This document shows positions 8,425 to 16,400 of a DNA stretch of 64,000 bases, one piece after another; positions within the stretch are counted from its first letter, which is position 1; every line of letters starts with the position of its first letter. Position numbers and translations under genes: made by a program. Source of the DNA: Domibacillus indicus (GTDB lineage Bacteria; Bacillota; Bacilli; Bacillales; Domibacillaceae); NCBI RefSeq assembly GCF_000970685.1, contig NZ_LAJB01000007.1:62001-126000 (forward strand), read 5' to 3'. Below the pieces are notes generated by a model. That model was given only the letters and a program-made list of their open reading frames with translations. It was not told the origin of the DNA and ran no database searches.

Positions 8425-8560
8425 TGATTAAGCAGCTCCGTCCTGCCATCTTCCTTTTTTACGAGATAACTCTTCATACCAATCTCCAGCTTTTATCAAG
8501 GCTGCCTCACCTTTTATTCATTTTTTAGATATAAAATTGATTTTCTTGTATAAAATCAGT
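8425..8560. repeat. Dispersed repeat, copy 2
   Basis: This matches copy 1 (6712-6905) and copy 3 (12643-12770). On the minus strand it can encode, from a TTG after AAAGGTGAGG, the 23-residue peptide MIKAGDWYEELSRKKGRWQD plus GAA. This is the best preserved version. The same GATTAAGCAGCTCCGT end recurs at 13157-13175 after the rpoC-like gene. Confidence 0.6.
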
Positions 8561-8600
8561 TTTAGTAGATCATAATGAGAATAGAATGTTAAATTTCATA

Positions 8601-8939
8601 TTATGAAATAGTCTTAATCATTTTTTTGCAGCCGGGTCCTTCCCTGGCTGTTTTTTTATGCAAATTCCATCGCTTTTTAGCAGCCTCCAGCCCTTCTCCT
8701 GTTAAATCCTGGTACCGGGCTAACATATGCTCATCTGAAACGCCTTTCTCTTGGTAGCGCATGTATTGCGCTTTCCTATGATAATTGACTGTCCGCTTCA
8801 CATATGGGGAGAGCTGGTTTCCTATTCGTTCCTCTGCTTCTCATACATAAGCTGGGCGTTTCGCTTCAAACTGCTTGTAATACTCAGCCATCTCTTCTGA
8901 AGTCCATTGCCGTTCAATTACTACTCCATGGTATGTCAC
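8601..8939 (-). pseudogene. Small island protein with an in-frame TGA
   Basis: It starts at a GTG at 8939 after AAAGGAG. The frame reads MTYHGVVIERQWTSEEMAEY...AYV, meets a TGA at 8841-8843, and goes on in the same frame as EAEERIGNQLSPYVKRTVNY, KAQYMRYQEKGVSDEHM and so on to 8601, about 110 codons in all. The frame stays open with good composition on both sides, so this is one gene broken by a recent nonsense change. It is the parent of the fragments at 6871-7032 and 6183-6265. The family is unknown. Confidence 0.6.
8629..8657 (+). terminator. Plus-strand terminator-like hairpin
   Basis: CAGCC pairs with GGCTG with a GC-rich, partly paired interior, then T7. It lies inside the 3' end of the minus-strand pseudogene. 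Confidence 0.5.
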
Positions 8940-9043
8940 TTAAGTTCTCCTTTTTGATGAATAAAATTGTTTATTTTTTATTAGACTGGGTATTTTAACT
9001 TCGATAAAATCACAATATTTATTTTTGTGGGGGTCTTCTTATT

Positions 9044-9214
9044 ATGTCTTTAAACGAATTGATTTTATGGGTAATTCTAACGGCCTTGGAACTTATTCTT
9101 ATTTATCCAATAATTTCAAGACTAATAAAATCACAATGGTTTACAACATCTCAATATAAACGTTCACAAAATACAAGCCGTAAACTCAAAGAGAAAGATA
9201 CATTTCTTAATTAA
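9044..9214 (+). CDS. Single-helix membrane microprotein, 56 residues
   Basis: ATG start; a G-rich stretch (GTGGGGGT) lies about ten bases upstream. One transmembrane helix near the N-terminus (about residues 7-25, LWVILTALELILIYPIIS) is followed by a basic, polar tail (KSQWFTTSQYKRSQNTSRK). A strong terminator directly after the stop supports a real transcript. No family recognised. Confidence 0.6.
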   Translation: MSLNELILWVILTALELILIYPIISRLIKSQWFTTSQYKRSQNTSRKLKEKDTFLN

Positions 9215-9237
9215 AGCGCTTTTGGCGCTTTTTTTAT
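9213..9237 (+). terminator. Terminator of the 56-residue gene
   Basis: AAGCGC TTTT GGCGCTT followed by a T run, overlapping the stop codon. Confidence 0.85.
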
Positions 9238-9286
9238 TTTATTTTTGTTACTGCAACTTTTCTAAACGAACAGTTTCGATCAACTA

Positions 9287-9580
9287 TTATTCGTCCATTA
9301 TGTCGACAATCTGGCCAGAATTAATTTCAAGCTCTGTTGCCATTTTGGAGTATGAGTATGATTCACTCTCTAAACGGCGCTTCACATATTGAGAAGGCTT
9401 GAATACCCGGACTGTTAATTTTAAAGATCCTTCCAGAATCTGGGCTGATCGATGTTGAGAAGCATCGAGCATACTTCTTAAAGTCCTTTAATTTTTGTGA
9501 GTCGTATATTTGAATTTTGCCATAAAAGGCAGAAGCTTGCGGCCGCCTCTGTGCAGCTGACTCACCGTAAAATGGATCAT
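9287..9580 (-). pseudogene. RusA-like Holliday-junction resolvase, frameshifted
   Basis: An ATG at 9580 after AAAGGAG begins MIHFTV, the usual opening strand of RusA-family resolvases, and soon runs out of frame. Other frames carry on: FYGKIQIYDSQKLKDFKKYA, then SAQILEGSLKLTVRVFKPSQ, and the tail ends at 9287. Combined, they resemble the N-terminal half of phage RusA (beta hairpin, Tyr-rich segment, then a hydrophobic strand with a VF-P pattern). The Asp-rich catalytic part is not recognisable. At least two frameshifts are needed. The family call is tentative. Confidence 0.4.
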
Positions 9581-9844
9581 TTCTGCTTTTTTCTCCTTTC
9601 CGTGCCAACGATCAAGATATGTAACCTTCCTGCTGCCTTGGCACATTCCAATACTGTTACTTCCTGCCGAATTACTTATTCCAAAGTATTTTTTTAAAAT
9701 CTATGCATATTTTCTAAACTTTTGAGTAGGGATATTATAATTCTAGTTTTTTATCTTTCTTCATATCTTTCTCAAAAGCACTAAAACTTTCATACTCATA
9801 TGCACTGCAGCCAGGTTAAAATATTCTACAAAGGAGAAACCTCT

Positions 9845-9994
9845 ATGCTGGAAATAGCTGTTATTTTATCCAAGGAACTGACTCGATTATTAGACGATTA
9901 CTATAGCTGTAATGATCCGAATCTTAGAGCGCTAATTCATAGTGATATTCAACTTTTGAGCAAAGCGCTGATGCACTGTGAACTGCCAGTATAG
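9845..9994 (+). CDS. Hypothetical helical protein, 49 residues
   Basis: I take the ATG at 9845, eight bases after AAAGGAG, rather than the upstream ATG at 9800. The protein (MLEIAVILSKELTRLLDDYY ... LLSKALMHCELPV) is two amphipathic helices, similar in size to small regulatory helical hairpins of the Spo0E type, but the Spo0E signature is absent. Function unknown. Confidence 0.5.
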   Translation: MLEIAVILSKELTRLLDDYYSCNDPNLRALIHSDIQLLSKALMHCELPV

Positions 9995-10482
9995 AAAATA
10001 GATTAAATATTATTTATTAGTTTTTAATAATGAATTTTGCACAATGTTTATTATGTTTTATATAAGACTGTGTTAGTTTAATTCCATTTCCTTTTTCTGT
10101 AATTATTGCTGTTCACCATTGAGGAATCGAACATCGCCAGCTGCCTGCTGCGTATTGAGGTTGACTTCAACGACGTTTTCACATAATTTGAAAAGTCTTT
10201 AAAAAGCATGGAATTAGAATAGTTTATTTACTCCTTTTCCCGATACTTTTCTTTAGAAATAGAAAAAAGGACGACTCTCTCCAGTCTTGAAATGAACGTT
10301 TGCTGCTGGCTCATATTGCTGCTTTGTCGCTTTTAGCTGTGCGGAATAAAACTGATCGAATTGATTTGCTTCATTCCAAATAGCCTCGAATGCTTTATTT
10401 CTTGGGGATCAATAACTGATCCTTTTCTGTTGAAACAAATGCGGCATAAAAACCTAGTAGTTTATAAATACAAATTTAAAGC
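9995..10482. other. Intergenic region with a C-terminal gene fragment
   Basis: On the minus strand, about 10255-10445, the frames read YAAFVSTEKDQLLIPKK and, after a shift, KAFEAIWNEANQFDQFYSAQ ... ending SRPFFYF and a stop. This looks like the tail of a lost gene of unknown family. Nothing else is seen. Confidence 0.4.
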
Positions 10483-10518
10483 AAAAGCCGTACCAGTTTA
10501 ATCACTGATACGGCTCTT
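10483..10518 (-). terminator. Terminator of the SDR/VOC operon
   Basis: AGCCGTA pairs with TACGGCT around a partly paired interior. The hairpin and the bases next to it (CTTATTGG) closely resemble the one at 18841-18876, so this terminator sequence is repeated in the island. Confidence 0.7.
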
Positions 10519-10571
10519 GCTTATTGGCAGGCTTGAGCTGCTGCTCTTTCGTATGCTAACTGATACTTTGC

Positions 10572-11387
10572 TCATTTCTTGAGCCGGAGTTTATAGAAGT
10601 CCGGCTCACTTGCATCTTTAGCAATGTTTTTTAACGCCTCCATATCTTCATACACGGATATCACTCGTCCCGCATATTCATTAAGCTCACCTGCTGCCAT
10701 GTAATAGGCAAGCTGTGGAGCCTGGTACGGCAGTACATCAATATTTTGCTTAAACAAATCCTCTATTTCACTTAAATAACGCCGGCCATCTTCACTGTTT
10801 CGCTGATATCGAGTCATATCCGTATCATTCAAGCCTGGATCTAATGCAAATACTTTAACAGGTGTTTCCATTAATTCTTCAGTTACGTTTTCTGTTAACC
10901 GTGCAACACCTGTTTTAGACGTTCCATATCCACTTCCATATTTAAACGCTCCTGCCGTTCCGCCGCCAACAACATTGATAACGCTTCCATAATCCTGGTT
11001 GATCATGACCGGCACTACCGTCTGGATACAGTGAAACGTTCCGAATAAGTTAGTCGTTATATCATTTATCCAATCTTCTTGCTTAACTTCCCAGGTAGGT
11101 CCTATTGCTTTAAATGCACCCGCATTATTAATCCAGACATCAATACGTCCATATTTCTCCATTATCTTTTCCACTGCCTGCTGAATCTCTGCTGGCTGCG
11201 TTACATCCATTGATATCATCGAATGTTCAGGTGAATACTTTTCAAGCTCAGTTTTTACTTCTTTTAATTTTTCGAAATCGCGCCCTGTTCCAATCACTGT
11301 ATATCCCTTTTCTGCAAAAAACAAAGCAGTGTTGCGGCCGATTCCTCTCGTTGCACCTGTTACCACTGCTATTTGTTTGTATTCCAT
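10572..11387 (-). CDS. Short-chain dehydrogenase/reductase with altered catalytic Ser
   Basis: 271 residues. The Rossmann motif TGATRGIG is at 10-17, NNAG at 87-90, and Y154-x3-K158 forms the active site (YGTSK). The conserved catalytic Ser, usually 13 residues before the Tyr, falls on G141 in a VVGGGTAG stretch; T144 is the nearest hydroxyl. The enzyme may therefore be weak, use the Thr, or have another role. The start ATG follows GGAGG. Only 17 bases separate it from the upstream VOC gene, so the two form an operon that ends in a terminator. The substrate is unknown. Confidence 0.85.
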   Translation of the reverse strand: MEYKQIAVVTGATRGIGRNTALFFAEKGYTVIGTGRDFEKLKEVKTELEKYSPEHSMISMDVTQPAEIQQAVEKIMEKYGRIDVWINNAGAFKAIGPTWEVKQEDWINDITTNLFGTFHCIQTVVPVMINQDYGSVINVVGGGTAGAFKYGSGYGTSKTGVARLTENVTEELMETPVKVFALDPGLNDTDMTRYQRNSEDGRRYLSEIEDLFKQNIDVLPYQAPQLAYYMAAGELNEYAGRVISVYEDMEALKNIAKDASEPDFYKLRLKK

Positions 11388-11404
11388 TGAAAGTACCTCC
11401 GTTT

Positions 11405-11812
11405 CTAACAGTTCATATGTGGCGAATCTGGCTCAATTTGCATAAATTCAATTCGATTTCCATCAGGGTCTTTAATCCAGCATTGATAATTATTGTCTTT
11501 TCCCCTGGTTGGTTCAACATCCAGGATTATCCCTTCAGCCTTCAAATGGTATGCTATTTCGTTTATATCATTCACCTCTAAACACAAATGATTAAAACCG
11601 ATTTGATGACTTCTTTCTTGTGGTTTGTTTTGCCCGCCATAAAATAACTCAATGAATTGCCCTGGAGCTACTTTAACGTATTCAATCCAGGGTCGATTCT
11701 CATCGTCACGAATTTCAAAAACCCTTTCAAAACCTAGAATGTCGCAGTAGAATTGAAGTGATTTATCCATGTTTTGAACGGTTAATGCCAGATGCCCAAT
11801 TCCTTTAATCAA
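11405..11812 (-). CDS. VOC-fold glyoxalase-like protein
   Basis: 135 residues from a TTG with GGAG nine bases upstream. It begins IKGIGHLALTVQNMDKSLQF, giving the first metal-ligand His at residue 7 in the usual place. A second module has GFNHLCLEV, with another His, and the end WIKDPDGNRIEFMQ carries the usual Glu ligand. All the expected metal ligands of a glyoxalase I-type site are therefore present. It is the first gene of a two-gene operon with an SDR, suggesting a small-molecule detoxification or modification unit. Confidence 0.85.
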   Translation of the reverse strand: MIKGIGHLALTVQNMDKSLQFYCDILGFERVFEIRDDENRPWIEYVKVAPGQFIELFYGGQNKPQERSHQIGFNHLCLEVNDINEIAYHLKAEGIILDVEPTRGKDNNYQCWIKDPDGNRIEFMQIEPDSPHMNC

Positions 11813-13028
11813 AGGTATCTCTCCATTCTTCGCCTAATACTTAGGCTTTTTTAAACCGGGTGGATAAAGCTAGAATCAATTCGATCCGGCCTTGTATTTC
11901 AACTGGAACAACTGCTTCTATTATTTTATCATTCTGTTCTACCCGGCCTGGCTTACATTACCTCCATTATGTGATATTAATGGATCTATACGTATTGTAG
12001 TAAAAGGGATAAAACAAAAAAAGTACTGAATTTATTTATAGATACTTACCATCACTTTAGTTACTGACTAACCATGCCAGTTCTGTCTGGCTCTTGTCAA
12101 TCGAGTCGATTGATAACTACGTTTCTCACTAATTTACCGAGCATTTTCATATGAGCGTGTTGGATTTCTGCTATTTGCCCGTATATTCACCGTTGTCTAT
12201 TCCAAACAGGCAGGCAGCTGCTCTTTTGCTGTTGAGCCAGAAGTTCCGTAAACGGTATTTCCTGCCTCTAAGGCATATCTGTCAGAGAATATAAGTTTGG
12301 CTTTTCCGTATACAAACTAGCTATTAACTTTAAAGACTAAACTATCATAGTAGCAAAGAACCTAGATTTAAAGAAAAAGGACAAGCTGTTTGCAGATACA
12401 AAGCGTGATAATTCTTTCCGTATTATGCAAGTCGTTAACACGATTCTTCAAGACCCTTTTAAACATCAGAATCAGAATAAAGCAGCCCTTGGTGAGTTGC
12501 ATCATCACGACTTTTCCGGAATGATGGAAACAAGCACCTTATAAACAAAAGTCTTAATGGCTTCTATCAAAATCTCTTTAAAGGGATTTTTTCGTTTTCC
12601 TTCTCTCCGCTTTTTTGCGAACCGTTTCGGTCTTCTACTGAGGAGGGAGAGAACCCCTCCCTATTGATTAAGCCGCACCGTCCTGCTCGTCTTCCTTTTT
12701 ACGAGATATAACTCTTCATACCAATCTTCAACTCCTATCCAGGCTCTCCCGCTTTCCACTCAACCTTTTTCTTTTTCCTAAATTCAAAAAATAATGATTC
12801 TTTTTCTTTTTACTGGGTAAATGAGTAATTCAACAAACAATTTTTTAAAAGTTTCACGATTTTTTATTTTTGTGACAGTCACTTTTTAATCTACTCTTGA
12901 ATCTTTAATAAAACTGTCACGCCTGCTATTTAATTTGGACGAACTATTTTGTTTATGAATCTACTAGTTTAAAAGTTTTCGCTTAGCCAGACATAAGAAT
13001 ACCCGAATACTTGCAAGGAGCTGATACT
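11813..13028. other. 1.2-kb region of decayed phage-type sequence
   Basis: No intact gene before 13029. Minus-strand relics: about 11845-11960 (VEQNDKIIEAVVPVEIQGRI, then a stop) and about 12100-12320 (DRYALEAGNTVYGTSGSTAK, then after shifts AEIQHAHMKMLGKLVRNVVI, ending at a TGA). Plus-strand relic: about 12390-12544 (RDNSFRIMQVVNTILQDPFK ... ending at a TAA), followed by a weak hairpin at 12571-12595. A third copy of the dispersed repeat lies at 12643-12770. Confidence 0.45.
12643..12770. repeat. Dispersed repeat, copy 3
   Basis: It matches copies 1 and 2, with a GGGAGAGAACCCCTCCCT hairpin like that of copy 1 (6712-6740). The minus-strand frame keeps WIGVEDWYEELY, comparable to the WYEEL of copy 2, but small insertions and deletions destroy the rest. 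Confidence 0.55.
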
Positions 13029-13118
13029 GTGAGCTATCCCTTGTTTTTATGGATTTTTATGTTCTTCCTTTTTTCAACTGTTATCACTTTCAGCTACTTT
13101 TGGGCGAAAAGAGACTAA
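13029..13118 (+). CDS. Membrane microprotein, 29 residues
   Basis: GTG start eight bases after CAAGGAG. The product MSYPLFLWIFMFFLFSTVIT FSYFWAKRD is almost entirely one transmembrane helix with a positively charged end (AKRD), which suggests the C-terminus stays in the cytoplasm. Such microproteins are common near mobile elements. The call rests on the ribosome site and the clear topology. Confidence 0.5.
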   Translation: MSYPLFLWIFMFFLFSTVITFSYFWAKRD

Positions 13119-13162
13119 GCTGTTATGGAGTAAACAGAAAGTGGGGAAGCTCCCTATTTCGA

Positions 13163-13456
13163 TTAAGCAGCTCCGTTCTGCCCATTTTCGTCTTTCTGTG
13201 AATGTTGGTTCGTTCCTTCTTGTTTAGAATCGGTCTGCTCAGCTTCTGCAGCTAGTTTAATATCATGGCCCCCTTCCTCATCCTGCGGATATAAATCCGG
13301 GCCTATAGCGCGAAAAAACATACCAGTTTCCATGTTTCTATCTATCTTAGATACATATGCGATCGAGCCCACTCTATCTCTAGATATTAGAACACGATAA
13401 ACATTTTTTACGGTTTGTCGGGATTTTGATATCGACTCGTAGGCCTTATTACCCAA
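13163..13456 (-). CDS. Hypothetical 97-residue protein after the rpoC paralogue
   Basis: It begins 41 bases after the stop of the rpoC-like gene on the same strand, with no terminator between, so co-transcription is likely. Residues 15-60 (VKNVYRVLISRDRVGSIAYV ...) look like a small beta-rich domain. Residues 60-97 are polar, rich in E, Q, D and N, and end NGQNGAA. The TTG start at 13456 has no good ribosome site, so the true start is uncertain and translational coupling is possible. The last 20 bases match the end of dispersed repeat copy 2. No family recognised. Confidence 0.45.
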   Translation of the reverse strand: MGNKAYESISKSRQTVKNVYRVLISRDRVGSIAYVSKIDRNMETGMFFRAIGPDLYPQDEEGGHDIKLAAEAEQTDSKQEGTNQHSQKDENGQNGAA

Positions 13457-13497
13457 TTACCGTTGTTTTACTCGTTATTAGCAATCGATATATCCTG

Positions 13498-16400
13498 TTA
13501 ATAAAAGTTATGAGCACCCGTTCCCGCCGGAATAAGATTACCAACAATCACATTCTCTTTCAAACCGAGCAATTCGTCACGTTTCCCTTTGATTGCTGCC
13601 TCTATAAGAACATCAGTCGTCTCCTGGAATGAAGCGGCTGACAAGAAAGAATCCGTTTCAAGCGATGCTTTTGTAATACCAAGCAGAATAGAGCGTCCCG
13701 TTGCCGGTGTGCCGCCTTCGAGAAGCACTTTTTCGTTCAGATCGCGGAATTGATGAATTTCAAGCAGGCTGCCTGGAAGAATGTCTGTATCGCCTGCTTC
13801 AAGAACACGCACTTTACGAAACATTTGGCGTATTATTACCTCAACATGCTTATCATCAATTTCTACCCCTTGCATACGGTACACTTTTTGAACTTCACGT
13901 AATAAGTATTCTTGTGCAGAGATGACTCCTTTAATTTTCAAATATTCTTTCGGATCAATGGAGCCTTCTGTTAGTTCTTGACCACGGACTACTTGATCAT
14001 TGACTGTTACTTTTAAGCGCGCTGTGTATGGAGCAGTATATGTACGTGTTTCCATATCGCTTGCCACCACGATTTCCTGCTGAATGTCAGGGCCTTCATT
14101 AACCGCCACAATAGTGCCATTGATTTCTGAAATGATCGCCTGGCCTTCTGGATTCCGCGCTTCGAAAATCTCCTGGATACGCGGAAGACCTTGTGTGATA
14201 TTGTTTTTTGCTACACCGCCCGTATGGAATACACGCATGGTAAGCTGTGTGCCCGGCTCCCCGATTGACTGAGCAGCAAGGACACCAACCGCTTCGCCAA
14301 TTTCAATCTCTTCATCGGTCGCTAAATCAAGCCCATAACATTTTTGACATACACCATAGCGCGTATTGCATGTAAGAACAGAGCGAATCCATACCTTATC
14401 TACTCCAGCCCCCACAATAATCTTTGATGTTTCTTTCGTGATTAATTCATTTTCCCCAACGATGACCTTACTCGTTTCTGGATGTCGAATTGATTTTCTT
14501 GCATAACGACCAGTTAAACGATCCTCCAGGTGCTCAATAACGTCTGTGCCATCTCTAAGTGACGAAACCAGTATCCCACGATCAGTTCCACAATCATCTT
14601 CACGAATAATCACATCTTGAGCAACGTCTACTAGACGACGTGTTAAATAACCGTACTCTGCTGTTTTCAAGGCTCTATCAGCAAGACCTCTGCGAGCACC
14701 ATACGTTGACACGAAGTACTCCGATACCGTCAATCCCCTATGAAAGTTTGATTTAATTGGCGATTCTATCACTCCGCCAGACGGGTTAACCATGAGACCA
14801 CGCATACCTAAAAGCTGATTGAGATTTGAAAAGTTACTACGGGCACCAGAATCACTCATCATGAAGATTGGATTATGGCGGTCAAGGGACTCTGTTAATT
14901 TACTTTCCATAACATCTTGTGCCTCACTCCAAATCGCAACAACATTATCATAACGCTCGTCTGCTGTGATTAAACCGCGTCTAAATTGCTTTAATATGCT
15001 ATCTACTTTAACTTGAGCATCTCTTACAATTTGTTCTTTGCCCCTTAAAACTGCCATGTCCTTTACACCAAATGTAATACCAGCCTTAGTAGAGTACTTA
15101 AAACCTAAATCTTTTATACAGTCAAGTATTCTTGATGTCTCCGCAGTTTTAAAACGTTTGAATACCTCAGTGATAATATCTTCGAGGAATTTTTTCTTAA
15201 GAGGCTCAATGATTGCCTGGCTCTTAATAAACTCCTTCACATGCACACCTTTATCCATAAAATATTTCTCAGGCGTTCCGACTTGGATATTTTGCTGGGT
15301 TGGTTCATTAATGTATGGAAATGACTTCGGTAAAATTTCATTAAAGATTAGTTTACCTACTGATGTCACTAATAATTTTTGGTTTTGCTCTTCTGAAAAC
15401 GTTTCGTTATGTAAAGATCCTGCATATATAGCCACGCGTGCATGCAAGTGTACATATTCATTTTGGTACGCGAGCAACGCTTCATCTGTATCTTTAAAGA
15501 CCATACCTTCCCCAGCAGCACCTTCACGCTCTAATGTTAAGTAGTAGTTGCCCAGTACCATATCCTGTGAAGGGGCAAAAGCTATGTTTCCATTTTGTGG
15601 ACTCTTTAGATTTCGAGTGGCCATCATCAAAATACGCGCTTCTGCTTGTGCTTTCGCAGAAAGTGGTACATGAACCGCCATTTGATCTCCATCAAAGTCT
15701 GCGTTGTATGCGGCGCATACTAACGGATGCAAACGAATGGCACGTCCTTCTGCCAAGACAGGTTCAAACGCCTGGATGCCGAGACGATAAAGTGTCGGTG
15801 CGCGGTTCAGCAAGACTGGATGCTCTCCGATAATTTCTTCAAGCACATTCCAAACATCAAACTGATCATATTCAACAGACTGAACACGTTCAATTTTTCG
15901 TTTTGCACTTTTAATATCATGTGCGAGACCGCGTTCTACAAGCTCTTTCATAATAAAAGGCTTGAAAAGTTCCAGTGCCATTTCTTTCGGAAGTCCACAT
16001 TGATGGATTTTTAAGTTTGGACCAACGACGATAACAGAACGCCCTGAATAGTCAACCCGTTTTCCGAGCAAGTTTTGACGGAAACGCCCTTCTTTCCCTT
16101 TCAGCATATGAGAAAGTGATTTTAACGGCCGCTCTTGAGGACCTGTAACCGGACGACCACGACGGCCATTGTCGAGTAAAGCATCTACTGTCTCTTGCAG
16201 CATGCGTTTTTCATTTTGGACAATAACACTTGGAGCGCCAAGATCCATAAGCCTCTTCAAACGATTATTCCGGTTAATAACACGGCGGTACAAGTCATTC
16301 AAGTCAGATGTCGCGAAACGGCCGCCATCAAGCTGGACCATGGGGCGAAGTTCCGGAGGAATAACCGGAAGAACGTCAAGAATCATCCAATCCGGACGGT

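Noticed and set aside
8841-8843. TGA in the small island gene as a selenocysteine or readthrough codon
   Set aside because: No hairpin suited to a SECIS element seen, no selenoprotein gene nearby, and sister copies are also broken. A nonsense mutation is simpler.
12390-12544. Fragment resembling a YoeB/RelE-type toxin (VNTILQDPFK)
   Set aside because: Only a short N-D-P-F-like stretch matches; no catalytic residues and no antitoxin gene, so no call made.
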